DNA of 64,000 nt from Rhizobiales bacterium 32-66-11 (GTDB taxonomy: Bacteria; Pseudomonadota; Alphaproteobacteria; Rhizobiales; Xanthobacteraceae), in NCBI GenBank assembly GCA_002304505.1, contig NCEH01000015.1, forward strand, positions 1-64,000. The letters run 5' to 3'. This document shows positions 32,710 through 41,074 of this stretch, one piece after another. Below the pieces are notes generated by a model, which worked only from the letters and a program-made list of their open reading frames with translations, searched no databases and was not told the DNA's origin. The position numbers and the translations under genes are program-made. The first letter of the stretch is position 1. Every line of letters begins with the position of its first letter.

Positions 32710-33738
32710 ATGCCGTCCTTAAGCGAGATCGAGCGTATCGGACGGGCGGCGCTCGGGCGCGCCGGCGTGCCGGCAGATCATGCCGAACAGCAGCTCAGCC
32801 TGCTGGTGGAGGCGGAATTGCGCGGCTTCCCCTCGCACGGGCTCCTGCGGCTCTCGCGGATCCTGGAGCGCATCGCCAATGGCGTGGTCGATCCCCGCGC
32901 CACGGGGGAGGGCCGCTGGCGCGGCGCGGCGCTGCTGGAGGTGGACGGCATGCAGGGGCTCGGCCCGGTGGTCGCGCTGAATGCGCTCGACACCATCGCG
33001 GCACGCGCCAAGGACACCGGCATCGCCATGGCTGCGATCCGCCGATGCGACCATCTGGGCATGCTGGCCTGGTATGCCGAGAAGATCGCGCGCAAGGGCC
33101 AGGTGCTGCTCGCGCTGACCATCAGCGAGGCGCTGGTCCATCCCTGGGGCGGGCGCAAGGCCATGCTGGGCACCAATCCCATCGCCATCGGCGTGCCCGC
33201 GCAGCCGAACCCGTTCGTCTTCGACATGGCGACCAGCATCGTCGCCATGGGCAAGATCCATGATCACGCGGCGCGCGGCGCGCCGATCCCGCTCGGCTGG
33301 GCGCTCGATGCGCACGGCGATCCCACCACCGACGCCAGTGCGGCGAAGGCCGGCGCCATTGCCCCGTTCGGCGGGGCGAAAGGCTATGGGCTGGGGCTCG
33401 CGTTCGAAGTGCTGGTGGCGAGCCTTGCGGCCTGCGCGCTCGGGCCCGACGTGCGGGGAACGCTGGATTCCACGCACCCCTGCAACAAGGGCGACGTGTT
33501 CATCGTCATGGAGCCGGCGGCGCATATGGCGGGGCTCGTCTCCGAGTTTCTCGACGATCTGCGCACCTCCATGCCGTCGGATCCGGACCATCCGGTCCGC
33601 ATTCCCGGCGACCGGGCGTTCGAGACCCGCAACGCGCGCAGGGGTCAGGATATTCCGGTCGCGCCGGCGGTGTGGGCGCATCTGCTCGGCCTGGCCGGGG
33701 AAAGCCCGGAACCCGCGCGGATCGTCGGCCATGCCTGA
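32710..33738 (+). CDS. Malate/lactate/ureidoglycolate dehydrogenase family oxidoreductase
   Basis: A 342-residue NAD(P)-dependent dehydrogenase of the Ldh_2 family, which oxidises 2-hydroxy acids such as malate, lactate, sulfolactate or ureidoglycolate. Family landmarks: VEAELRGFPSHGLLRL, RRCDHLGMLAWYAE, SEALVHPWGGRKAMLGTNPIAIGVP, FDMATSIVAMGKI, PLGWALDAHGDPTTD and PFGGAKGYGLGLAFEVL. The ATG follows GGGAGG. It is the last gene before the GntR regulator. Substrate specificity is not decidable from sequence; a 2-hydroxy acid entering through TctCBA would fit. Confidence 0.88.
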   Translation: MPSLSEIERIGRAALGRAGVPADHAEQQLSLLVEAELRGFPSHGLLRLSRILERIANGVVDPRATGEGRWRGAALLEVDGMQGLGPVVALNALDTIAARAKDTGIAMAAIRRCDHLGMLAWYAEKIARKGQVLLALTISEALVHPWGGRKAMLGTNPIAIGVPAQPNPFVFDMATSIVAMGKIHDHAARGAPIPLGWALDAHGDPTTDASAAKAGAIAPFGGAKGYGLGLAFEVLVASLAACALGPDVRGTLDSTHPCNKGDVFIVMEPAAHMAGLVSEFLDDLRTSMPSDPDHPVRIPGDRAFETRNARRGQDIPVAPAVWAHLLGLAGESPEPARIVGHA

Positions 33739-33781
33739 GGGCGGGTGCGCCTTGTGGCCAGCTTGGTTCGGGTTTCGAGAT

Positions 33782-33798
33782 TATATATTTTATAGCAT
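33782..33798 (+). promoter_or_regulatory. Operator copy 2 of the GntR regulon, at the regulator itself
   Basis: TATATATTTTATAGCAT, 25 bases before the regulator start codon. The position suggests autorepression. Confidence 0.6.
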
Positions 33799-33822
33799 CA
33801 CGCGTTCTGGGTTTGATTCTCA

Positions 33823-34620
33823 ATGACCACCAATGATCAGGAATTGCCCTCCTTCGCGCGCCTCGTCGCGCTGGAGGACGCACGCCCGGCTTATCCGCAA
33901 TCGCTGGTGGAGCTGGCCTACGAGCAATTGCTGTCGATGCTGGTGACGATGAAGATCGCGCCCGGCGCCCACATCGGGATCGAGGCGCTCGCGCGGAAGT
34001 TGCAGATTTCGCAAACCCCGATCCGCGAGGCGCTGACGCTTCTGGAAGCGCAGAAGCTGGCGCACAAGATCCCGAATGTGGGCTTTCGGGCCGCGAGCCT
34101 GCTCACCCGCGAGGAAATCGCCGATCTGTTCGAGCTGCGGCTTCTGATCGAGCCGCAGGCGGCGGCCTTCGCGGCCGAGCGGAGCGACGAGACCGCGTTG
34201 CGCGCGCTGGCGAAACTCTCCGGCGAGATGTCGCTGGCGCAGACCGGTGATGAGCTCGCCTATGCGCAGTTCGCCGAGGGCGACGCGAAGCTTCATCATC
34301 TGGTGGCCACCGCGAGCGGCAACAGGTTCATTGCGGAGACCATCGAGGGGCTGCACGTGCACCTTCATATCTTCCGCTTCCTGTTCAAGACCAATGCGCC
34401 GTCCGAGGCGGTGAAGGAGCACGAAACCATCATCGACGCGCTCCTCGCCCGCGATCCGGTGGCGGCGGAAGCGGCCATGCGCGCGCATCTGCATGCCTCG
34501 CGGCAGCGCATGGATCAGGCCTTCGCGGAGCAGGAGCGCGCGACCGCGGCCGGCGATGTGCCGGGTGGGGAGGGGCGTTCTCCCCGCGCGCCGCGCACCC
34601 GCCGACGACGCACGGTGTGA
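33823..34620 (+). CDS. GntR-family transcriptional regulator with FCD domain
   Basis: A 265-residue regulator. The winged helix lies at about 25-90 (LAYEQLLSMLVTMKIAPGAHIGIEALARKLQISQTPIREALTLLEAQKLAHKIPNVGFRAA). The FCD effector domain follows (EEIADLFELRLLIEPQAAAFAA, later HHLVATASGNRFIAETIEGLH and KEHETIIDALLARDP), which binds a carboxylate, often with a metal held by Asp/His residues. The C-terminus is an Arg-rich tail. It lies between the dehydrogenase operon and the CoA-transferase operon, and the same 17-bp operator occurs before all three units, so it is the probable local repressor. ATG 33823 has no strong ribosome site and lies close to the operator. Confidence 0.9.
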   Translation: MTTNDQELPSFARLVALEDARPAYPQSLVELAYEQLLSMLVTMKIAPGAHIGIEALARKLQISQTPIREALTLLEAQKLAHKIPNVGFRAASLLTREEIADLFELRLLIEPQAAAFAAERSDETALRALAKLSGEMSLAQTGDELAYAQFAEGDAKLHHLVATASGNRFIAETIEGLHVHLHIFRFLFKTNAPSEAVKEHETIIDALLARDPVAAEAAMRAHLHASRQRMDQAFAEQERATAAGDVPGGEGRSPRAPRTRRRRTV

Positions 34621-34695
34621 TCCGCTTGCCGCCAAGATTCCACTTGCCTCCAAGATTCCGCACCGGGTTTGACAGGAAAATTGCTGACCATTAAA

Positions 34696-34712
34696 ATCCT
34701 ATATGATATAGA
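34696..34712 (-). promoter_or_regulatory. Operator copy 3 of the GntR regulon
   Basis: Plus strand ATCCTATATGATATAGA contains the perfect palindrome CTATAT-G-ATATAG (34699-34711). It lies upstream of the CoA-transferase operon. Confidence 0.65.
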
Positions 34713-34875
34713 AAAGTACCTTTAAGGCGACGGCAGGGTTCAGGGGCGATCGCCACGGCGGGAAGCTGGTCGCCCGTGCGCTGCGCGTCTGACGCAGACC
34801 GACGGTTCCAAGCCCTGGGGACATCAGCCCCCGGCCGCGCAACGAAGAACAAAGACACCAATGGGAGGACTTACG

Positions 34876-36087
34876 ATGGCACTGCCTCTTGCAGGCATAC
34901 GTGTGCTCGACATTACGCAGGTCATGGCCGGTCCCTTCTGCTGCATGCTGCTGGCGGACATGGGCGCGGACGTGATCAAGATCGAACCGCCGGGCACCGG
35001 CGATTCCACGCGCCATTCCATGGGCTTCCGCCTGAAGGGCACCGACAGCCCGGGCTTTCTCGCGCTCAACCGCAACAAGCGCAGCATCACGCTTGATCTG
35101 AAGTCGCCGGCCGACCGGGAAGTCCTCTACGCTCTGGTGAAAACCGCCGATGTGCTGGTGGAGAACGGCCGCCCCGGCGTCGCGGCGCGCCTGGGCATGG
35201 ATTACGATACCTTGCGGCCGCTCAATCCGCGGCTGGTCTATGCGAGCATTTCCGGCTTCGGCCAGACCGGCCCCTGGTCGCAGCGTCCCGGCTTCGACCT
35301 GATCGCCCAGGCGGTCACGGGGGTTCTGAGCTCGAACGGATTTCCCGGCATGGAGCCGGCGAAAAATTCCATCGCGGTGGCCGATCTCGGCGCCGGCCTG
35401 TTCTCGGCCTATGCCATCTTGAGCGCCGTCATCGGCCGGCAGGCCTCGGGGGAGGGGCAATATATTGACGCCTCCCTGTTCGAAGCCGCGCTGGCGCTGT
35501 CGATCTGGGAAACCACCGAGCTTTGGGGCACCGGCAAGTCGCCCACCCCGATCGGCTCGGCGAACCGCATGTCCGCGCCCTATCAGGCGGTCCAGGCCTC
35601 CGACGGCTGGTTCGTCATCGGCGCCGCCAACCAGGGCCTGTGGCTCAGCTTCCTGAAGGTGATCGGGCGGGAGGAGTTGCAGCAGGACGAGCGGTTCTCG
35701 ACCAATGCGGCCCGCGTCACGAACCGCCTCGTGCTGATCGAGGCGCTGGCGCCCACCTTCCTCACCCGCACCCGCGCGGAATGGATCGAGGCCATGCTGG
35801 CCGCCGGCGTGCCCGCGGCCGACATTCTCGATTATGGCGAGGCGCTCGCCAGCGAGCAGGCGGTCGCCCGCGACATGGTGCAGATGGTGCCGCACCCGGT
35901 GGAAGGCGAGTTCCGCGCGCTCGGCTTTCCGGTGAAGCTCAGCGCGACGCCCCAGGAATTGCGCCTGCCGCCGCCGCTGCTCGGCGAGCACGGGGAGGAA
36001 ATCCGGCAGGAACTCATCAGCAAGGGGCTGCTTGGCCCGAAGGACACCAGGAGTGAGCGCGATGAGCAGCCCGTGCATCAAGTTTGA
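34876..36087 (+). CDS. CaiB/BaiF (class III) CoA-transferase
   Basis: A 403-residue class III CoA-transferase that moves CoA between carboxylic acids through an aspartyl intermediate. The N-terminal signature is GIRVLDITQVMAGPFCCMLLADMGADVIKIEPP. RNKRSITLDLKSP and the catalytic region NSIAVADLGAGLFSAYAILSAVIGRQASGEGQYIDASLFEA follow, with the nucleophile Asp in VADLG. ATG 34876 has GGGAGGA six bases upstream. The end overlaps the enoyl-CoA hydratase start by 26 bases, so they form one operon that probably activates and then hydrates or cleaves an acyl-CoA. Donor and acceptor are unknown. Confidence 0.92.
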   Translation: MALPLAGIRVLDITQVMAGPFCCMLLADMGADVIKIEPPGTGDSTRHSMGFRLKGTDSPGFLALNRNKRSITLDLKSPADREVLYALVKTADVLVENGRPGVAARLGMDYDTLRPLNPRLVYASISGFGQTGPWSQRPGFDLIAQAVTGVLSSNGFPGMEPAKNSIAVADLGAGLFSAYAILSAVIGRQASGEGQYIDASLFEAALALSIWETTELWGTGKSPTPIGSANRMSAPYQAVQASDGWFVIGAANQGLWLSFLKVIGREELQQDERFSTNAARVTNRLVLIEALAPTFLTRTRAEWIEAMLAAGVPAADILDYGEALASEQAVARDMVQMVPHPVEGEFRALGFPVKLSATPQELRLPPPLLGEHGEEIRQELISKGLLGPKDTRSERDEQPVHQV

Positions 36088-36844
36088 GACGACCGGCGAC
36101 GTCGCCCGCATCACGTTTCACAATCCGTCGGCGCATAACGCGCTCACCAGCCAGATGTGGCTGGATCTGCGCGATGCGGCGCGCGCGATCGCCGCGGATC
36201 CTGCGATCCGGGTCGCGGTGCTGCGCGGCGCGGGCGGCAAGGCGTTCGTGTCCGGAACCGATATTTCCGGCTTCACGAAATTCACCAGCGGCGCCGACGG
36301 GCAGGCCTACGAACACACCATCGACGAATGCATGAGCGCCGTCGACGCCATCCCCGTCACGACCATTGCCGTGGTGGATGGCTGGGCGGTGGGCGGTGGG
36401 CTCAACATCGCGTCGAGCTGCGATTTCCGCATCGCGACGCCGAGCGCCCGCTTCGGCTCGCCCATCGGCCGCACGCTGGGCAATTGCCTTTCCGCCCAGA
36501 GCGTCGCGCGCATCGGCGGGGCGATCGGCGTCGCCGTGGCCAAGCGCATGGTGCTGCTGGGCGAGATCATTTCCGCCCAGGAACTGGTCGCGAGCGGATT
36601 CCTGCTCCGGCTGGTCGAGCCGGACGCGATGGAGGGGGAAATCGAAAGCCTCTGCCGCCGCGCGGCGGAGAATGCGCCGCTGACCACGCGCGCCACCAAG
36701 GCGACGTTGCGCACGATGATGTTCGGCAATCTGCCGAACGTCGATGCCCTGATCGAAGAAGTCTATGGCAGCGACGACTTCCGCCTCGGCGTGCGCGATT
36801 TCCTCGCCCGCACGAAGGCCGTTCCCCAATGGACCGGCTCCTGA
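36062..36844 (+). CDS. Enoyl-CoA hydratase/isomerase family protein
   Basis: A 260-residue crotonase-fold enzyme. The oxyanion-hole regions are FVSGTDISGF and GWAVGGGLNIASSCDFRIATPSARFGSPIGRTLGN. The catalytic Glu positions of classical hydratases are not both present in the expected LPGxGGTQRL segment, which reads GRTLGNCLSAQSVARIGG. A lyase or a different crotonase reaction is therefore possible. AGGAGTGAG precedes ATG 36062, which overlaps the CoA-transferase gene. It should act on the acyl-CoA that enzyme makes. Confidence 0.88.
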   Translation: MSSPCIKFETTGDVARITFHNPSAHNALTSQMWLDLRDAARAIAADPAIRVAVLRGAGGKAFVSGTDISGFTKFTSGADGQAYEHTIDECMSAVDAIPVTTIAVVDGWAVGGGLNIASSCDFRIATPSARFGSPIGRTLGNCLSAQSVARIGGAIGVAVAKRMVLLGEIISAQELVASGFLLRLVEPDAMEGEIESLCRRAAENAPLTTRATKATLRTMMFGNLPNVDALIEEVYGSDDFRLGVRDFLARTKAVPQWTGS

Positions 36845-36965
36845 GGCGGGGCCGCTGAACGCGTCGACACGATGAAAGAGGGCGTTTTCCCGGGTGCATG
36901 ACGCGGGGAAACGCCCTGGTGCCGATCGGTATTCATGGTCCGGCCTGGTTCCAGCAGAGCATCGT

Positions 36966-37070
36966 CATGCACGGGCTTGCCCCGTGCATCCACGCGGACC
37001 CACTGGCGCCAGCTTTTCAAGGCCCGCGCGGTCGGCCCGGCATGGATGGCCGGGACACGCCCGGCCATGA
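36966..37070. repeat. Hyphomicrobiales-type intergenic palindromic repeat
   Basis: Two strong palindromes, ATGCACGGG-N5-CCCGTGCAT (36967-36989) and ATGGCCGGG-N5-CCCGGCCAT (37046-37068), are separated by about 55 bases. On the minus strand the element reads as the spurious peptide MAGRVPAIHAGPTARALK, which I recognise as a frequent false ORF in alphaproteobacterial genomes. It lies between convergent operons and may serve as a terminator. Confidence 0.75.
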
Positions 37071-37099
37071 CGAACCCATCGCTGCGCCTGGGGTAGACC

Positions 37100-37849
37100 T
37101 CACCGGCTCTCGGGCGGGGTTGCCTCAGCGAGGCGCGCCGCCTCGGCCTGTTGCTTGCGCTCGGAATAGCGGTCCACCAGATAATCCGCGCGGTCGCGCG
37201 CCATCAGGGTGAATTTCATCAATTCCTCCATGACGTCCACCACCCGGTCGTAATAAGGCGATGGCTTCATGCGGCCCGCCTCGTCGAATTCCAGATAGGC
37301 CTTGGCGACCGAGGATTGGTTCGGGATCGTCACCATCCGCATCCAGCGTCCGAGCACGCGCAGGGCGTTCACCGCGTTGAAGGATTGCGAACCGCCGCTG
37401 ACCTGCATCACCGCCAGGGTCTTCCCCTGGGTCGGGCGCACGGCGCCGAGTTCTAGGGGAATCCAGTCGATCTGGCTCTTGAAGATGCCGGTGATCGTTC
37501 CATGCCGTTCCGGGCTGCACCAGACCTGGCCTTCGGACCAGGTGGAGAGCGCCCGCAATTCCTGGACCTTGGGATGATCCACCGGCACGGTGTCGGGCTG
37601 CGGCAGGCCGCGGGGATCGAAGATCCGCGTCTCCGCGCCCATGCGCGTGAGCAGGCGCGCCGCTTCCTCGGTGAGCAGCCGGCTGTAGGAGCGCTCCCGC
37701 AGGGAACCATAGAGCAGCAGGATGCGCGGCGGGTGCGTGGAAGCGCCGGGCAGGGCCAGCCTTTCGACGTCGGGTGCATCGAAATAGGCGTCGTCGAGCG
37801 CGGGAAATACAAGGTCCAAGTCATGCGCCATGGCACGGTTCCAAGACAT
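37100..37849 (-). CDS. arsH: ArsH NADPH-dependent FMN reductase
   Basis: A 249-residue flavoprotein that oxidises trivalent organoarsenicals and protects against arsenic-linked oxidative stress. The flavodoxin-like core is clear: [26 protein letters not shown] (FMN phosphate loop), [60 protein letters not shown], the region that defines ArsH, and a helical C-terminus. The start at 37849 overlaps the stop of the MFS gene as TGATG; ATG 37831 ([10 protein letters not shown]) is nearly as likely. Last gene of the padR-MFS-arsH operon. Confidence 0.92.
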   Translation of the reverse strand: MSWNRAMAHDLDLVFPALDDAYFDAPDVERLALPGASTHPPRILLLYGSLRERSYSRLLTEEAARLLTRMGAETRIFDPRGLPQPDTVPVDHPKVQELRALSTWSEGQVWCSPERHGTITGIFKSQIDWIPLELGAVRPTQGKTLAVMQVSGGSQSFNAVNALRVLGRWMRMVTIPNQSSVAKAYLEFDEAGRMKPSPYYDRVVDVMEELMKFTLMARDRADYLVDRYSERKQQAEAARLAEATPPESR

Positions 37850-39096
37850 CAAAGGCTGGCGGGAAGGGTTTTTGGGGAGAGGATGGCGGCGGTCCAGAAC
37901 CCGCCGACCAGCACCAGGGAGCCGGCGATGGTGGCGATCAGGACCGCATCATAGTTGCCCGACCACGCCCAGAGCGCGGCCGCGCCCACCGGCGCCAGCG
38001 CCCGCGCCACCATGCCGGGCGCCGCCAGGATGCCATTGACCGCGCCATAGGATTCCGGCGTCAGCATTTCCGGCACGGCGAGCCCGCGCACGATGGTCAT
38101 GATGCCGTTGGCGCCGCCATAGAGCGCGGCGACGAAGGCGACCAGCGTGAAGCTCGGGGGCAGGGCTTCAAGCGCGATCAGCGCCGCCGGAAAGGCCACC
38201 ACGACAAAGCAGCCGATCAGCCGGACCGAAGCGCGCGGCGCAAACACCCAGATGGCGATCCGCCCTGCCACCTGCGCGGGGCCGATGATCGCCATCGCCG
38301 CGACCACGGTTGCGGTATCGAAGCCGCGCTCCACCAGCAGCGGGTAGAAGTGAAAGGTGAAGGCGGAAAACGTCCCGTAATAGGCCGTCAAGGCCAGGGC
38401 CAGCGCCCAGAAGGCCGGCTGGCGCATCACCGCGCGAATGGCGGTGCTACCGGAAAAGGCGAGGCGCTTCGCCGAGACCCGCTGGGGGAAATCGGCCCTC
38501 GGATTGATGATCATGCCATAGAGGCCGGCGCACAGGACGAGATTGATGGCGCCGAGCACCATCAGCGTGCCGCGCCAGCCGCAGGCGTCCATCAGGATTT
38601 GCACCAGCGGAATGAACACCGTGGAGGCAAAGCCGCCCCACAATGTCAAGGCGGTGATGCCGGCCCGCGCCCCGCGCGTGCCGCTGCGCCGGGCAACCAC
38701 CGCGAAGGCGGGCTCGTAGAGCGTCGCCGCTTGCAGCACGCCGACCCCGGCGGCGAAGAGATAGAAGGCGCCGAGCGTCTCCACCCGCGACCAGCCGAAC
38801 AGGCACAATCCCGCCAGGAATGATCCCGCCCCCATGACGAGGCGGCCATGGCCGCGATCGATCGCCGCGCCGACCGGATAGGCGGCAAGGCCCGCGAGCA
38901 CCAGGCCCAGCGTTGCCGCGCCATAGATTTCGGGCTTCGTCCAGCCGAGATCCCGCCCCATGGCCTCGGCGATCAGGGGGAAGCTGTAATAGAGCGACCC
39001 CCAGGAGCAGATCTGGCCGATGCCCAGCCCGGTAATGAACAGGCTGCGCCCGCTCAGCGGCGTGAAGCCGGACGCGCCTTCCGCGAGTTCGCTCAT
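37849..39096 (-). CDS. MFS transporter of the arsenic operon
   Basis: A 415-residue major facilitator with twelve predicted helices, beginning [35 protein letters not shown]. The motif-A-like loop is [12 protein letters not shown]. Its place between a regulator and arsH suggests export of an arsenical, like ArsK or ArsJ; no glyceraldehyde-3-phosphate dehydrogenase gene is beside it, which argues against the ArsJ system. Start and stop overlap both neighbours (ATGA upstream, TGATG downstream), so the three genes are translated as a unit. Substrate is inference from context. Confidence 0.85.
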   Translation of the reverse strand: MSELAEGASGFTPLSGRSLFITGLGIGQICSWGSLYYSFPLIAEAMGRDLGWTKPEIYGAATLGLVLAGLAAYPVGAAIDRGHGRLVMGAGSFLAGLCLFGWSRVETLGAFYLFAAGVGVLQAATLYEPAFAVVARRSGTRGARAGITALTLWGGFASTVFIPLVQILMDACGWRGTLMVLGAINLVLCAGLYGMIINPRADFPQRVSAKRLAFSGSTAIRAVMRQPAFWALALALTAYYGTFSAFTFHFYPLLVERGFDTATVVAAMAIIGPAQVAGRIAIWVFAPRASVRLIGCFVVVAFPAALIALEALPPSFTLVAFVAALYGGANGIMTIVRGLAVPEMLTPESYGAVNGILAAPGMVARALAPVGAAALWAWSGNYDAVLIATIAGSLVLVGGFWTAAILSPKTLPASL

Positions 39097-39512
39097 GGGC
39101 AGCAGTCGGATTTCGGCGCGTCGGCGTTCACCATCCGCTCGGAATCGATCAGGCAGCGCGTGACGTCCATCCAGGCTTCCACCGCCACCTTGAAGGCCTC
39201 GCGGCCCTTGGCGGTGAGCGTATAGACCTTGCGCTCGCGGCCGCAGACCACTTCGCTCGCCGAGGTGAGATAGCCGCCCTCCTCGAACTCGCGGAGCACG
39301 GGATAGATGGTGCCCTCGGTGGGCGAGCAGCAGCCGTTCGTGGTGCGCTCCACGGCGCGGGCGACATCATAGCCGTGCATCGGCTTGTGGTGCAGCACGC
39401 TCAAGATGAAGAATTTGGACAAGCTCATCTTGATGGTGCCGTTCCAATAGGCGCGGCTCAAGAAGTCGGGGCTGGGCTTGGCGACGGCGACAGGCATCGA
39501 AGGTCCAGTCAT
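39093..39512 (-). CDS. Cysteine-rich PadR-family regulator of the arsenic operon
   Basis: A 139-residue PadR-type winged-helix regulator (LSKFFILSVLHHKPMHGYDVARAVERT, then GTIYPVLREFEEGGYLTS and KVYTLTAKGREAF). It carries six Cys, unusual for PadR proteins: vicinal Cys61-Cys62 in NGCCSPTEGTIYP just before the recognition helix, Cys90 in VVCGRERK of the wing, Cys120, and a C-terminal SDCCP (Cys137-Cys138). These could bind As(III) or another thiophilic metal(loid) and release DNA. First gene of the operon with the MFS and arsH genes. ATG 39512 is the outer start; ATG 39497 is the alternative. No ArsR protein is encoded nearby. Confidence 0.88.
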   Translation of the reverse strand: MTGPSMPVAVAKPSPDFLSRAYWNGTIKMSLSKFFILSVLHHKPMHGYDVARAVERTTNGCCSPTEGTIYPVLREFEEGGYLTSASEVVCGRERKVYTLTAKGREAFKVAVEAWMDVTRCLIDSERMVNADAPKSDCCP

Positions 39513-39545
39513 CGAGGGGCCGGATCGGGCGATCGATATACCTTG

Positions 39546-39569
39546 ATCATCGATGCGTCAATGGATGAT
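39546..39569. promoter_or_regulatory. Candidate operator of the PadR-type regulator
   Basis: Inverted repeat ATCATC-N12-GATGAT, 34 bases upstream of the regulator start, in the spacer after arsC. Proposed only from symmetry and position. Confidence 0.4.
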
Positions 39570-39689
39570 GCATAGCCTTCCCCCTGCATGCGCGGCGCCA
39601 ACGCACGGGGAACCGCCGACCCTCTGTCCCGCCGCGCCGCCGAGGCACGGGGCACCTGCGAACACAGGCGCCCCGCTGGGATAGGGGTT

Positions 39690-40217
39690 TCAGGCGGCCG
39701 ATGCGGCCGCGGCTGCGCCCGCGGCCTTGCCGATGGCGTCAAGCTGCTTCTGCAGGGCGAGCCGGTCGAGGGAGCGGAACGGCAAAGCGGTGAAGATCGA
39801 GATGCGGTTGTTGAGCATCCGGAAGGTGTCGGCGAAGGCCAGTGCGATCTCCGCGGGCGACCCCGTGGCGGCGGCCGGATCGGGAATGCCCCAGTGGGCG
39901 GTCATCGGCTGGCCCGGCCAAACCGGGCAGACTTCCTGGGCGGTGTCATCGCAGACGGTGAAGACGAAATCCAGCCGCGGCGCGCCCGGCTGGGCGAACT
40001 CGGTCCAGCTCTTGGAGCGCAGCCCGCTGACATCGAAATTCATGCCGCGCAGCAGCTTCAAGGTCTCGGGATGCACATTGCCCTTGGGGTGGCTGCCCGC
40101 CGAATAGGCTTTGAACCGGCTCATTCCCAGCCGGTTCAAGATGCACTCGCCCATGATCGAACGTGCCGAATTTCCCGTGCACAGGAACAGCACGTTGAAA
40201 ATCTTATCCTCGCTCAT
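39690..40217 (-). CDS. arsC: Thioredoxin-type arsenate reductase ArsC
   Basis: A 175-residue low-molecular-weight phosphatase-fold arsenate reductase. The P-loop is FLCTGNSARS with nucleophile Cys13. RSKSW and the region VFTVCDDTAQEVCPVWPG carry the further Cys residues that relay the disulfide, and GIPDPAAATG holds the general acid Asp. It reduces arsenate to arsenite for export. The C-terminus is Ala rich. ATG 40217 follows GAGGCAATATG. It is transcribed in the same direction as the padR-MFS-arsH operon, with about 180 bp between. Confidence 0.92.
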   Translation of the reverse strand: MSEDKIFNVLFLCTGNSARSIMGECILNRLGMSRFKAYSAGSHPKGNVHPETLKLLRGMNFDVSGLRSKSWTEFAQPGAPRLDFVFTVCDDTAQEVCPVWPGQPMTAHWGIPDPAAATGSPAEIALAFADTFRMLNNRISIFTALPFRSLDRLALQKQLDAIGKAAGAAAAASAA

Positions 40218-40539
40218 ATTGCCTCCTCAGGCCGCAGCCTGGCGGTTCCAGTGAAGTCCAAGCGCCGTCCATCGCGCCGATCCCGGCGGGATGCCCGGCA
40301 AGGCCGGAGGGCCTCGCTCGCATCCACCTTCGGGCGCTTCATCGAACGGCGCGCTCCCTTTGATTATGATATGTCGAGAAGTATGGAAATGTCGAGAGGT
40401 TTCGGCGCGATGCAGTTGCCCCGTGCCTGGCCGCGCGTGTGGCAGGCCGTGAGGCCCCCGCGATTGGGACATTATGGCCGATTGCCGGGGCCTATATTTC
40501 CCCACCGACAGGCGGCATAATCCGGCCGGGGAGTTGGGG
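40218..40539. other. Divergent spacer between arsC and the copper island
   Basis: 322 bp without a gene. It contains a direct repeat ATGTCGAGA at 40371-40379 and 40389-40397 (18-base period) in an AT-rich patch that probably holds the arsC promoter and a regulator site. No known metal-regulator box was recognised. Confidence 0.45.
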
Positions 40540-40941
40540 ATGATCGAGCGGCTGGGGCGGCATTGGGGCGGCGCGCGCATCGTTGCGTGGACGATTGTCT
40601 ACGCGCTGGTGTTTCAGGCCGTCCTGACGAGCGCTTTCCTGACGAGCTCTTTCCTGGCGAGCCGCGTGTCGGGCACTGCGCCCGGCCTGTTCCAGATCTG
40701 CCAGAACGATCCCTCCGCCGCGGCGCCCCACGGCCCTACGGACGATCGCACCAAGGCGTTCGTCCATTGCCCGCTCTGCCTTGCCCGCGTGGATCTGGCG
40801 ATCCTCCCGACACCGCCCGCGACCCCCGCCATCGCGCGGCTGGCGGTTGTGTTCCGGTTCCTGCCCGGCGGGACCGCCGATCCCACATTGTCCGGCGTGC
40901 GCGTGGCGCACCGGCCGCGCGGGCCGCCGATCGCGGCCTGA
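40540..40941 (+). CDS. DUF2946-like protein at the copper locus
   Basis: A 133-residue protein with an N-terminal membrane/signal segment (ARIVAWTIVYALVFQAVLTSAFL). The exported part has paired Cys (LFQICQN and HCPLCLARVDL). DUF2946 proteins accompany TonB receptors for copper in many proteobacteria. The HCPLC segment could bind copper, but no activity has been shown to my knowledge. GGGGAG lies upstream of ATG 40540. It precedes the OprC-like receptor gene by 133 bp. Confidence 0.75.
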   Translation: MIERLGRHWGGARIVAWTIVYALVFQAVLTSAFLTSSFLASRVSGTAPGLFQICQNDPSAAAPHGPTDDRTKAFVHCPLCLARVDLAILPTPPATPAIARLAVVFRFLPGGTADPTLSGVRVAHRPRGPPIAA

Positions 40942-41074
40942 CGCGCCGCCGGCCCAGCTGGCGTTAAAGCCCTTCTTTCCGATTTGGCCGAGCCCCCGCA
41001 GCGGCAGCGCGCCTTTGTGCGTTGCGCCGCTCTGCGTGCCGTGGCCGGCCCCGACCTGAATTTTTGGAAACGCC

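Noticed and set aside
36763-37068. Minus-strand ORF MAGRVPAIHAGPTARALKSW
   Set aside because: A known type of false ORF produced by an intergenic palindromic repeat.
40371-40397. Direct repeat ATGTCGAGA as an ArsR operator
   Set aside because: It does not match the ArsR boxes I know, and no ArsR protein is encoded nearby; left as an unassigned repeat.
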